Below the pieces are notes generated by a model, which had not been told where the DNA came from, searched no databases, and saw only the letters and a program-made list of their open reading frames with translations. Positions 20,888-28,809 of a stretch of 64,000 nt of DNA are shown piece after piece. Source of the DNA: Caldovatus aquaticus (GTDB lineage Bacteria; Pseudomonadota; Alphaproteobacteria; Acetobacterales; Acetobacteraceae). The stretch covers positions 16,148 through 80,147 of the forward strand of contig NZ_JAHZUY010000014.1 in assembly GCF_019458025.1 (NCBI RefSeq), read 5' to 3'. Made by a program: the position numbers and the translations under genes. The stretch's first letter is position 1. Each line of letters starts with the position of its first letter.

Positions 20888-21767
20888 GCCGCTGTTCGAG
20901 CGCCTGTGCCTGATCGGCGTCGGGCTGATCGGCAGCTCGATCGCTCGCGTCGCCCGCGCCCGCGGCGACATCGCGCGCTGCGTGGTGGCGAGCGCGCGGA
21001 CCGAGGCGACGCTCCGGCGGGTGCGCGAGCTCGGCATCGCCGACGAGGTGGAGGCCGACCCGGCGCGCGCCGTGCGGGGCGCCGACGGCGTGATCCTCTG
21101 CGTTCCGGTCGGCGTCTATACGCAGGTGATGGAGGCGATCGCGCCGCACCTCGCGCCGGGCTCCGTGCTGTCCGACGTCGGCTCGACCAAGGGCAGCGTG
21201 CTGCGCGACCTGCTGCCGCTCACGCCCTCGACGGTGCACCTGGTGCCGGCGCATCCGCTGGCCGGCACCGAGCATTCCGGCCCCGACGCCGGCTTCGCCG
21301 AGCTGTTCCAGGGGCGCTACTGCATCCTGACGCCGCCGCCCGGCAGCGACCCGGTGGCGGTGGAGCGGATCGCCGAGCTGTGGCGCCGCTGCGGCAGCAT
21401 CGTCGAGACGATGGACGCGGCGACGCACGACAAGGTGCTGGCGATCGTCTCCCACCTGCCGCACCTGATCGCCTTCACCATCTGCGGCACCGCCGACGAT
21501 CTCGCCCAGGAGACGCGCGAGGCGGTGCTGAAGTACGCAGCCTCCGGCTTCCGCGACTTCACGCGCATCGCCGCCTCGGACGTGGACATGTGGCGCGACA
21601 TCTTCCTCAACAACCGCGAGGCGGTGCTGGAGATGCTGGCGCGCTTCACCGAGGACGCGCAGGCCTTCGGCCGCGCCATCCGCTGGGGGCAGGCGGAGTT
21701 CATCGAGGACCGCATCCGGCGGGGCCGCAAGATCCGGCGCGGGCTGATCGAGCGCAAGCAGGCCTGA
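20880..21767 (+). CDS. Prephenate/arogenate dehydrogenase
   Basis: 295 residues. NAD(P)-binding [13 protein letters not shown] at the start, then [31 protein letters not shown] and the helical dimer domain ([16 protein letters not shown]). Catalyses the oxidative decarboxylation to 4-hydroxyphenylpyruvate or tyrosine. The ATG lies within the end of hisC, so the two are translationally coupled. Which substrate is used cannot be decided from sequence. Confidence 0.93.
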   Translation: MAEPLFERLCLIGVGLIGSSIARVARARGDIARCVVASARTEATLRRVRELGIADEVEADPARAVRGADGVILCVPVGVYTQVMEAIAPHLAPGSVLSDVGSTKGSVLRDLLPLTPSTVHLVPAHPLAGTEHSGPDAGFAELFQGRYCILTPPPGSDPVAVERIAELWRRCGSIVETMDAATHDKVLAIVSHLPHLIAFTICGTADDLAQETREAVLKYAASGFRDFTRIAASDVDMWRDIFLNNREAVLEMLARFTEDAQAFGRAIRWGQAEFIEDRIRRGRKIRRGLIERKQA

Positions 21768-21986
21768 GGGCCTTGCGCCGGGCCGGCCCGCGGCCGTCGC
21801 GCGCGGCGGGCGCGGCCCCGCGGTCCGTCCCTCCGGGCTCCCGGCCGCCGGGCCCCGGCGCCTCTGCGCCCGCCGCCGGCGTGGGGGAGGGGGAACCACG
21901 GGCCGCCGAGCCCGCCGGCCGGACCACGGCACGGGCCGGAGCCGCTCAACCGCTCACGATGGCAGGAGAACCGCCGGGTGGGGGCA

Positions 21987-22062
21987 TGGTGGAGCCAAGG
22001 GGAGTCGAACCCCTGACCTCGTGAATGCCATTCACGCGCTCTCCCAACTGAGCTATGGCCCC
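21987..22062 (-). tRNA. tRNA-Ala (GGC anticodon)
   Basis: On the minus strand the 76 bases fold as a full cloverleaf. The acceptor GGGGCCA pairs with TGGCTCC (one G-U), the D loop is AGCTCAGTTGGGAGAGC, the anticodon stem GTGA encloses ATGGCAT with anticodon GGC, and the T loop contains TTCGACT. Discriminator A and an encoded CCA end it. Confidence 0.97.
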
Positions 22063-22078
22063 CCGGGAAGCGGGCGGC

Positions 22079-22107
22079 GATATAGCGCCGCGGGCGGCCT
22101 CCGGCAA
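22079..22107 (-). promoter_or_regulatory. Promoter of tRNA-Ala
   Basis: TTGCCG, 17 bases, TATATC reading toward the tRNA. The predicted start is about ten bases before the mature 5' end. A good sigma-70-type match in otherwise GC-saturated DNA. Confidence 0.65.
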
Positions 22108-22211
22108 GGCCCTTGACGACCCGCGCGCCCGCTCTCCTCCCGCCCTTCCCTCGCCCGCCCGGCGCGATTAGCTTGCGCCCACCCAGCAACCAGGGTGCGG
22201 AGGTGGGGCCG

Positions 22212-22943
22212 ATGAAGAAGGTCTATCCGGACGCGAGGGCCGCGCTCGCCGGCCTGCTGCGCGACGGGATGACGATCATGTCCGGCGGATTCGGCCTCTG
22301 CGGCATCCCGGCGCTGCTGATCGAGGCGATCCGCGAGAGCGGCGTGAAGGACCTCACCGTCATCTCGAACAACGCCGGGATCGACGGCGTCGGCCTCGGC
22401 GTGCTGCTCGAGACGCGCCAGATCCGCAAGATGATCTCCTCCTACGTCGGCGAGAACGCGGAATTCGCCCGCCAGTACCTCGCCGGGGAGCTGGAGATCG
22501 AGTTCAACCCGCAGGGCACGCTGGCCGAGCGCATCCGCGCCGGCGGTGCCGGCATCCCCGCCTTCTTCACCCGCACCGGCGTCGGCACCGCGGTCGCCGA
22601 GGGCAAGGAGACGCGCGAGTTCGACGGCGAGATCTACGTGATGGAGCGCGGCCTGTTCGCCGACCTCGCCATCGTCCACGCCTACATGGGCGACACCGAG
22701 GGCAACCTCCGCTACCGCAAGACCGCGCGCAACTTCAACCCGATCATGGCGACCGCCGCCAAGGTGACGGTGGCGCAGGTCGAACACCTGGTGAAGCCGG
22801 GCGAGATGGATCCGGACTGCATCCACACCCCGGGCGTGTTCGTGAAGCGCATCATCCAGTGCCCGCCGGGCTACGAGAAGCGCATCGAGCAGCGCACGGT
22901 GCGCAAGCGCGAGCCGGCCGCCGCCGCCGGCGAGGAGGTCTGA
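22212..22943 (+). CDS. scoA: 3-oxoacid CoA-transferase subunit A
   Basis: 243 residues. Class I CoA-transferase alpha subunit: MSGGFGLCGIP, TVISNNAGIDGVGLG, the EFNPQGTLAERIRAGGAGIPAF region and DLAIVHAYMGDTEGN. Forms a heterodimer with the next gene and probably moves CoA between succinyl-CoA and acetoacetate or a similar acid. The ATG follows GCGGAGGTGG. The first gene of a two-gene operon. Confidence 0.93.
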   Translation: MKKVYPDARAALAGLLRDGMTIMSGGFGLCGIPALLIEAIRESGVKDLTVISNNAGIDGVGLGVLLETRQIRKMISSYVGENAEFARQYLAGELEIEFNPQGTLAERIRAGGAGIPAFFTRTGVGTAVAEGKETREFDGEIYVMERGLFADLAIVHAYMGDTEGNLRYRKTARNFNPIMATAAKVTVAQVEHLVKPGEMDPDCIHTPGVFVKRIIQCPPGYEKRIEQRTVRKREPAAAAGEEV

Positions 22944-22946
22944 GCC

Positions 22947-23600
22947 ATGCCCTGGACCCGCGACGAGATGGCCGCCCGCGCGGCGCGCGAGCTCAAGGAC
23001 GGCTTCTACGTCAATCTCGGCATCGGCATCCCGACGCTGGTCGCCAACCACGTCCCGCCCGGGATCAACGTGCAGCTCCAGAGCGAGAACGGCATGCTCG
23101 GCCTCGGCCCCTTCCCCTACGAGGGCGAGGAGGACCCGGACCTGATCAACGCCGGCAAGCAGACCATCACCGAGCTGCCGACCAGCTCCTACTTCGATTC
23201 CGCCCAGTCCTTCGCGATGATCCGCGGCGGGCACATCGATCTCTCGATCCTCGGCGCGCTGCAGGTGGCGCAGAACGGCGACCTCGCCAACTGGATGATC
23301 CCGGGCAAGATGGTGAAGGGGATGGGCGGGGCGATGGACCTCGTCGCCGGAGTCAAGCGCGTGGTGGTGCTGATGGAGCACACCGCGGGCGGCAAGCCGA
23401 AGCTGCTCCGGCGCTGCACCCTGCCGCTGACCGGCGCGCGGGTGGTCGACCTGGTGATCACCGACCTCGGCGTGTTCGAGATCGCGCGCCGGGGGCCGGA
23501 GCGGATGCGCCTGATCGAGCTCGCCCCCGGCGTCACCGAGGCCGAGGTGCGCGCCAGGACCGAGGCGGACTACGAGGTGGCGCTCGCCGGGGCCGCGTAG
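22947..23600 (+). CDS. scoB: 3-oxoacid CoA-transferase subunit B
   Basis: 217 residues, beta subunit. The catalytic glutamate is in [29 protein letters not shown] and [14 protein letters not shown] are family blocks. Starts three bases after the alpha-subunit stop. Substrate inferred from family; other short-chain acids are possible. Confidence 0.94.
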   Translation: MPWTRDEMAARAARELKDGFYVNLGIGIPTLVANHVPPGINVQLQSENGMLGLGPFPYEGEEDPDLINAGKQTITELPTSSYFDSAQSFAMIRGGHIDLSILGALQVAQNGDLANWMIPGKMVKGMGGAMDLVAGVKRVVVLMEHTAGGKPKLLRRCTLPLTGARVVDLVITDLGVFEIARRGPERMRLIELAPGVTEAEVRARTEADYEVALAGAA

Positions 23601-23613
23601 GCGGCGGCCGCCC

Positions 23614-23641
23614 CCTGCCCCCGCCCGCGGGCGGGGACAGG
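23614..23641. terminator. Bidirectional GC hairpin between convergent genes
   Basis: CCTG-C-CCCCGCCCG pairs with CGGGCGGGG-A-CAGG: thirteen pairs with a single mismatch and essentially no loop beyond the turn. It sits between scoB and the convergent lipoprotein gene. No T-run, as is common in high-GC genomes. Confidence 0.5.
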
Positions 23642-23664
23642 CGGGCGAGCCGGGCCGGGTGCCC

Positions 23665-24092
23665 TCAGCGGCGGGCCTTGGCGAGCGTCAGGCGCCAGGC
23701 GCAGTCGCCGCCGCGGACCTCGCCGGTGAAGCGGTTGCCCGCGATCCGGCCGCGGCCGGTCCCGTTCGCCGAGGCCAGCGCCAGCGTGCCGTCCGCCGCC
23801 ACCGTCCCCTCGAGCGGCGCCGCGCGGCCGCTGCCGGCGGTGAGCGAGGCCTGCCCGTTGCGCACCGTCAGCGTCGCCGGCAGCGTCCGCCGCGTGCACA
23901 TCGCCGAGGCGCGCGAGGTGCGGGTCGCCGTCCCGGTGTAGCGCCCGTCGTAGCGCGTCACGGGCAGGGGCGGCGGGGGCGGCGGGGCCGGCTGCACCCG
24001 GCGTTGGCCGGCGGCGGCGCGGGCTGCTCCGCGCAGGCGGCGAGCGCCGCGCAGCAGGCGGCGATGGCGAGCAGGAGGTGCGGTCTGGGCAT
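23665..24092 (-). pseudogene. Lipoprotein gene interrupted by a one-base frameshift
   Basis: Starting at the ATG at 24092 the first 32 codons give a clean lipoprotein signal (MPRPHLLLAIAACC...LAACAEQPAPPP). That frame then stops early in meaning (SRPRRPRR). The adjacent frame, from about 24010 down to the stop at 23665, encodes a plausible mature domain (PVTRYDGRYTGTATRTS ... GNRFTGEVRGGDCAWRLTLAKA). The switch falls in a CCGCCGCCGG run, so a one-base change there would join them. Either a real mutation or an assembly error; the domain is a small beta-rich unknown. Confidence 0.6.
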
Positions 24093-24236
24093 CGGGCGGT
24101 CCCCGCTTGGTGTTGGCATCCGCCGGCCGGCGCCGGCGGGCGGCCGTCGCGCCGCGCGCCGGGCACGGCCGCGAGGGCGCGGCAAGGCTACGGGCCTGGG
24201 GCGGCAAGGCCCGGCCGCGGCGGGCCTGCCGTCCGG

Positions 24237-25226
24237 TCAGTCGGCGCGGATCCCGGCGTCGCGGACCACCCGCTCCCACTTCGCCAGCTCGGTCTCGAGG
24301 ATGCGCCGGAACTCCGCCGGCCCGGCGTCGCGCGGATCGAGGCCGGCGCCGGCGATCCGCTCGCGCACCGCCGGCGCGGCCACCGCGGCGGCGATGTCGC
24401 GGTGCAGCGCCGCGAGGACCGGCGCGGGCAGCTGCGCCGGCCCGAGGAAGCCGTACCAGGCGCCGACCTCGAAGCCGGCATGGCCCAGCTCGGCGACGGC
24501 CGGCAGCTCCGGCAGCTCGCGCCAGCGCTCGAGGCCGGTCGCGGCAAGGCCGCGCAGCCGGCCGGCGCGGACCTGCTGCGTCGCGACCGTCGCGTTGAGG
24601 AAGGAGCACTGCACCTGCCCCGACAGCAGCGCCGTCATCGCCGGCGCCGAGCCGTTGTAGGGCACGTGGGTGAAGGCGAACCCCGCCGCGGCGCCGAGCA
24701 GCGCGGCCGCGAGGTGGGAGGCGTTGCCGACACCGGCCGACCCGACCGTGACGCCGCCCGGCTGGCGCCGCGCCAGCTCCAGGAACTCGGCGAAGCTGTT
24801 GGCCGGCACCGCGGGATGCACGACCAGGATCATCGGGTGGTAGGCCACCTGCAGGATCGGCGTGAAGTCGCGCACCGGATGGTAGGGCAGGCGCGGCATC
24901 AGCGGCGGGTTCATCACATGCGCCGAGGCGGCGAGCAGCAGCGTATGCCCGTCCGGCGCGGCGCGGGCGACGTGCTCGGCGCCGATCGCGGCGCCGGCGC
25001 CGGGGCGGTTCTCCACCACTACCGGCTGGCGCCAGGCGGCGAACAGCCGCTCGGCGACCGCGCGGGCGATGATGTCGCTCGGCCCGCCGGCCGCGTAGGG
25101 GACCACGATGCGCACCGCCCGCCCGGGAAAGCCTTCCTGCGCGCGGGCCGGGCGCGCCGCGGCGAGGGCGGCGCCGGTTCCGGCGGCGAGCAGCGGTCGG
25201 CGGCGGATTCCGGGGCGCCGTGTCAC
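24237..25226 (-). CDS. Tripartite tricarboxylate-type (Bug) substrate-binding protein
   Basis: 329 residues. A signal with RRRPLL suggests Tat or Sec export ending near ARAQ. Motifs: VRIVVPYAAGGPSDIIAR, VVENRPGAGAAIGAEHVARAAPDGHTLLLA and THVPYNGSAPAMTALLSGQ. The GTG start is preceded by GGGAGGAAAC. Orphan receptor with no tctA/tctB nearby, and clearly a different paralogue from the one at 14265. Confidence 0.9.
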   Translation of the reverse strand: MTRRPGIRRRPLLAAGTGAALAAARPARAQEGFPGRAVRIVVPYAAGGPSDIIARAVAERLFAAWRQPVVVENRPGAGAAIGAEHVARAAPDGHTLLLAASAHVMNPPLMPRLPYHPVRDFTPILQVAYHPMILVVHPAVPANSFAEFLELARRQPGGVTVGSAGVGNASHLAAALLGAAAGFAFTHVPYNGSAPAMTALLSGQVQCSFLNATVATQQVRAGRLRGLAATGLERWRELPELPAVAELGHAGFEVGAWYGFLGPAQLPAPVLAALHRDIAAAVAAPAVRERIAGAGLDPRDAGPAEFRRILETELAKWERVVRDAGIRAD

Positions 25227-25463
25227 GGTGGGTTTCCTCCCTGCCGGCGCGCGACTATGGCACGGCGCGGCGCGGCGCGCAGCGGTCCCCGGGGCGGCCG
25301 GGCTCCGCGCCTGGCCTGCCCGCCGCCGGCGGCGGCCGGCGGCGCGGCGCGGGGGTTGTGGCGGCGCCGCGCGTGGACCCATGTCGTCCGTGACCGGGAC
25401 ACACGCCCCCGCCACGGCCGCCGTCGCGGGGGCGCGTCCCTTCGGGCAGCCCGCGGAGCAGGC

Positions 25464-26090
25464 ATGACCGGATTCCCCACCGCCTTCGGGCTCACCATCT
25501 GCGGCATCGAGGAACTGGGCGCGCAGTGCGCCGCCGGCCCGAGCCACGTGCTGTCCATCCTCGATCCGGACTGGCCCGTGCCGGCGGCGTTCGGCGGCTT
25601 CGCCGCGCACCGCCGGCTGGAGCTGCGCTTCCACGACGTCATCGAGGACCTGCCCGGGACCGCGCCGCCGCGCCCCGGGCACGTGCGGGAGATCCTGGCC
25701 TTCGGCCGCGATCTCCTGGCCGGACCGGCGCCGGCCGCGCATCTGCTGGTCCACTGCCATGCCGGGGTGTCCCGCTCCACCGCGGCGATGGCCCTCATCC
25801 TGGCGCAGGCGCTGCCGGACCTGCCGGCCGGCCGGATCCTCGGCGAGATCCTGCGCATCCGGCCCCAGGCCTGGCCGAACCTGCGCCTGCTGGAGCTGGG
25901 CGATGCCCTGCTCGGCCGGCGCGGCGAGATGGTTGCGGCGGCGGGCGAGGTCTATCGCCGGCAGATCGCGCTGTTCCCGGGGCTGGCGGAGCAGATGGAG
26001 CAGGGGAGGCGCGGCCGGGAGGTGGCCGTGGCCCTGGGCCGGCGCGCGGCCTCCTCCGCGGCGCAATCGCCCGCCGGCGCGGCGCGTTGA
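25464..26090 (+). CDS. Protein-tyrosine/dual-specificity-type phosphatase
   Basis: 208 residues. The P-loop HCHAGVSRSTAAMAL fits Cx5R, with nucleophile Cys and the phosphate-binding Arg. A possible general-acid Asp is in the loop FHDVIEDLPG. Structure resembles small cysteine-phosphatases of alphaproteobacteria acting in the cytosol. Target unknown. The last 40 residues are a charged helical tail. Followed 60 bases later by a small coiled protein. Confidence 0.82.
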   Translation: MTGFPTAFGLTICGIEELGAQCAAGPSHVLSILDPDWPVPAAFGGFAAHRRLELRFHDVIEDLPGTAPPRPGHVREILAFGRDLLAGPAPAAHLLVHCHAGVSRSTAAMALILAQALPDLPAGRILGEILRIRPQAWPNLRLLELGDALLGRRGEMVAAAGEVYRRQIALFPGLAEQMEQGRRGREVAVALGRRAASSAAQSPAGAAR

Positions 26091-26152
26091 GAGGGTGCCG
26101 GCCGCGGCCCGGCGCGCGCCGGGCGGAGCACGGACGGACAGGGGAGCGGTCC

Positions 26153-26446
26153 ATGCCGACGGAGGACGACCTCGACGAGTTGCGCGGCGAGATCGTCGCG
26201 CTCGAGACCGCCCTCGCCGCCGCCTTCGGCGAGATCGCGGCGCTGCGCGCGGCGATCGAGGGCGGCGGGGTGGAGGTGGCGCAGCGCGCGACGGAGGACA
26301 TGGCGGCGCAGCTCGAGGGCGCGCTCCTGCGCGGCGTCCTCGGCGCGGAGGCGGCCGGGCGTCCGGCCGCGGCGGCGGGGTTCGAGCGGCGCATGGAGCT
26401 CATCGCCCACGCCCTGCGCAACGCGATCGCCTTCCGGGATCGCTGA
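26153..26446 (+). CDS. Small helical hypothetical protein
   Basis: 97 residues, acidic N-terminal coiled coil (DLDELRGEIVALETALAAAFGEIAALRAAI) and a second helix (ERRMELIAHALRNAIAFRD). The ATG follows GGGGAG. No recognised family. Placed after the phosphatase gene on the same strand, so the two may be co-expressed. Confidence 0.65.
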   Translation: MPTEDDLDELRGEIVALETALAAAFGEIAALRAAIEGGGVEVAQRATEDMAAQLEGALLRGVLGAEAAGRPAAAAGFERRMELIAHALRNAIAFRDR

Positions 26447-26485
26447 GTGCCCGCGGCGGCCCCCGCGGCCGGCGCGGGCGCGCCG

Positions 26486-27235
26486 TCAGTGGCGGGTGAC
26501 CGCGCCGAAGCGCGCGAGCGCCGCGGGGTCGCGGATCTCGATGCCGCAGCGGGTCGGCGCGATCGCCCCCGTGCGGCAGAGCCGGGCCATGGTGCGCGAG
26601 ACGGTCTCGATGGTGAGGCCGAGATGGTCGGCCATGTCGGCGCGGGTCATCGGCAGCGCCACCGGCCCCTGGCCGTCCTGCGCGGCGCCGCGCCGCGCCA
26701 TCTCGAGCAGGAAGGCGGCGACCCGCTCGCCCGCCGACTTGCGGCCGAGGAGGAACATCTTCTCGTGCGCCCGGCGCAGGCTGCGCAGCGTGAGGTCGCG
26801 CAGCCGGCGCGCCAGCGCGCCGTTCTGCTCCGCCAGCGCCTCCACCGCGCGGCGCGGGTAGCAGACCACGACCGTGTCGGTCAGGGCCTCGGCCGTGAGG
26901 TGGTGGGTGTCGAGCGCATCGAAGCCGAACAGGTCGCCGGGAAGCAGGAACTCCGCGATCTGCCGCCGGCCGTCCTCGTCGAGGCCGACGGTGCGCACGC
27001 AGCCGCTGACGATCCGGTAGCAGAAGCGCGCCGGGTCGCCGGCCGCGTAGAATTCGTGGCCGCGGCGCACGGCGCGGCGGGTGCCGAACTGGTCGAGCAG
27101 GTCGAGCCCGTCCTGCGGCGCCTGTCCGTCCGCCGGCCGCGTCGTCGGCGTCGTCCGCAGCCCGTTCCCGATGGCGGCGCGGGCGCCGTCGGGAAGCCGG
27201 TTCGCCGGGGTCGCCTGTGCCTGCCGAGCCTGCAT
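26486..27235 (-). CDS. fixK: Crp/Fnr family transcriptional regulator, FixK type
   Basis: 249 residues: a cyclic-nucleotide-fold domain (about 45-150), dimer helix, and a winged helix with TRADMADHLGLTIETVSRTMARL. The E..SR of the recognition helix predicts binding to TTGAT-N4-ATCAA. The N-terminal four-Cys iron-sulfur pattern of Fnr is absent, so it is FixK-like, probably controlled through its synthesis by FixJ. A FixK-type box lies 1.1 kb away upstream of the receiver-only gene, and fixJ is divergent. Confidence 0.88.
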   Translation of the reverse strand: MQARQAQATPANRLPDGARAAIGNGLRTTPTTRPADGQAPQDGLDLLDQFGTRRAVRRGHEFYAAGDPARFCYRIVSGCVRTVGLDEDGRRQIAEFLLPGDLFGFDALDTHHLTAEALTDTVVVCYPRRAVEALAEQNGALARRLRDLTLRSLRRAHEKMFLLGRKSAGERVAAFLLEMARRGAAQDGQGPVALPMTRADMADHLGLTIETVSRTMARLCRTGAIAPTRCGIEIRDPAALARFGAVTRH

Positions 27236-27330
27236 CGTTTTCCCCTCCGAATTCCGACGTTTGATGTCCGGTTGGTCCGGTCCGCATGTATGGAGGGCGG
27301 AGGGGCGCCGAAATTCGGGGTTGCCCGTAA

Positions 27331-27344
27331 GGGGAATCCCGTAG
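27331..27344 (-). promoter_or_regulatory. Possible FixJ-binding site upstream of fixK
   Basis: Reading toward fixK, CTACGGGATTCCCC agrees at nine of thirteen informative positions with the FixJ consensus CTAAGTAGTTNCCC as I recall it. It lies about 95 bases before the fixK start codon, a sensible distance for activation. Recalled consensus, so low weight. Confidence 0.3.
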
Positions 27345-27539
27345 CCGGCGCGCCGGCCGGGGGACGAGGCGCGCCGCCTCGCGGCCCGACGGCGGGCGGC
27401 GCGCTGGACCGGCGCGGGGCCTTCGGCTATCCCGAGCGAGCCCGTCGGGAATGGCGGTCCGTCGGCGCGGCGGCCGCAGGTGGCGCAGGGATCGGAGGGG
27501 CGGCGGGTGGACGTTCTGGCTGAGCGGGGGGCTGTTCCG

Positions 27540-28157
27540 ATGGCTGACGACGCCGCCGTCCACGTCATTGACGACGACGACGCGGTCCGCGATTCGCTCG
27601 CCTTCCTGTTCGCCTCCGCGGGGCTTCCGGCGCGCACCTACGACACCGCCGAGGCCTTCGTCGCCGTCGCCGCGGGCCTGCGCGCCGGCTGCGTGCTGAC
27701 CGACGTGCGCATGCCGGGCATGGACGGGCTCGAGCTGCAGCGTCGGCTGCGGGAGATCGGCCTGAGGCTGCCCGTAATCGTCATGACCGGGCACGCCGAC
27801 GTGCCGATCGCGGTCCAGGCGCTCAAGGCCGGTGCCGCGGACTTCATCGAGAAGCCGTTCGACGACGAGGCGCTGCTCGCCGCCGTCCGCGCCGCCCTCG
27901 ACGCCGACCGGGAGGCGCGGGCGCGCGAGGCCGAGGTCGAGGAGATCGCCGCGCGTCTCGCCATCCTCACGCCGCGCGAGCGCCAGGTGCTCGAACGGCT
28001 GGTGCTCGGGCAGCCGAACAAGATCATCGCCTACGAGCTCGGCACCAGTCCGCGGACGGTCGAGGTCCATCGCGCGCGGGTGATGGACAAGATGCGTGCG
28101 CGCAGCCTTTCCGAGCTGGTGCGCATGGCGCTGCGCGTCGGCATCGCCGTCGGCTAG
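27540..28157 (+). CDS. fixJ: FixJ-type response regulator
   Basis: 205 residues. Receiver (about 5-120) with VIDDDDAVRDS, phospho-acceptor Asp in CVLTDVRMPGMDGLEL, Thr in IVMTGHADVP and Lys in FIEKPF. A LuxR-type HTH follows (LTPRERQVLERLVLGQPNKIIAYELGTSPRTVEVHRARVM). Partner of the FixL gene 0.7 kb away. A GTG twenty codons upstream is in frame, but the ATG begins the conserved domain. Divergent from fixK. Confidence 0.95.
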   Translation: MADDAAVHVIDDDDAVRDSLAFLFASAGLPARTYDTAEAFVAVAAGLRAGCVLTDVRMPGMDGLELQRRLREIGLRLPVIVMTGHADVPIAVQALKAGAADFIEKPFDDEALLAAVRAALDADREARAREAEVEEIAARLAILTPRERQVLERLVLGQPNKIIAYELGTSPRTVEVHRARVMDKMRARSLSELVRMALRVGIAVG

Positions 28158-28158
28158 A

Positions 28159-28227
28159 AGCGGATCGCGGACGGCCGGAACCGAGGGGAAGCGCGAATCG
28201 GCTCGACGGACGACGGGCCGAGGCCGC
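28159..28227. repeat. Dispersed extragenic hairpin repeat, copy 3
   Basis: Begins inside the last bases after the fixJ stop. AGCGGATCGCGGACGGCCGG and, further on, GCGAATCGGCTCGAC match the copy at 3782 base for base over most of 69 positions; the outer palindrome here has one mismatch. Confidence 0.5.
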
Positions 28228-28311
28228 CTCCGCCCGCCGGCGGCCCCGGCCATGCCGGCGGCGCCGCGTCGCCTCCGGCCGCCTTGTGCCGTCCGCGCCC
28301 GCGCCGGGGCA

Positions 28312-28353
28312 CTGATCCAGGTCAAGGCACAATGATCCGTCCCGGCCTACAAG
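28312..28353 (+). promoter_or_regulatory. Class II FixK/FNR-type promoter of the receiver-only gene
   Basis: CTGATCCAGGTCAA (28312-28325) matches TTGAT-N4-ATCAA at eight of ten positions. The -10 is TACAAG (28348-28353). A start near 28360 puts the box centre at -41.5, the canonical position for activation by FNR/FixK proteins, and leaves a leader of about 44 bases to the ATG at 28404. The matching regulator gene is at 26486. Confidence 0.7.
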
Positions 28354-28403
28354 GTCCGCGTGCCTGAACGCGTTCCTGCCCGCCGCCGGGTCCGGGTGCC
28401 CCG

Positions 28404-28778
28404 ATGACCAGCCAGGCTCGCCGCGTGATCGCGGTCGTGGACGACGATCCGGGCGTGCGCGCCTCCCTGCGCTTCCTGCTCGAGACCGCCGGGCACGTGG
28501 TGGAGACCTACGACTCCGGCGTCCGCTTCCTGGCCGAGGCGGACCCCGCCCGGATCGCCTGCCTGGTGCTCGACCAGCAGATGCCGAGCCTCGCCGGGCT
28601 CGACCTGCTGGCGCGGCTGCGCGCGGCGGGCGTGACCACGCCGGCGCTCCTGATCGTGAGCACGCCGGCCGCCGCGGTCGCCCGCCGCGCCGCCCAGCTC
28701 GGCGTCCGCCAGGTGCTGGAGAAGCCGCTGGCGCAGGACGACCTCCTCGCCCGGATCGCGGCGGCGACGGCGGCCTGA
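28404..28778 (+). CDS. Single-domain response regulator (FixJ-type receiver)
   Basis: 124 residues, one receiver domain and nothing else. Acidic pair in AVVDDDPGVRAS, phospho-acceptor Asp in CLVLDQQMPSLAGLDLL, Ser/Thr in LIVSTPAAA and Lys in VLEKPL. It most resembles the receiver half of FixJ. With no output domain it may act as a phosphate sink or anti-kinase on FixL, in the way of known single-domain regulators. Its promoter carries a FixK-type box, so it could provide feedback. Convergent with fixL. Confidence 0.87.
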   Translation: MTSQARRVIAVVDDDPGVRASLRFLLETAGHVVETYDSGVRFLAEADPARIACLVLDQQMPSLAGLDLLARLRAAGVTTPALLIVSTPAAAVARRAAQLGVRQVLEKPLAQDDLLARIAAATAA

Positions 28779-28809
28779 CGGGGCGGCCGGGGCGCCGCCC
28801 GGGCGCGGC

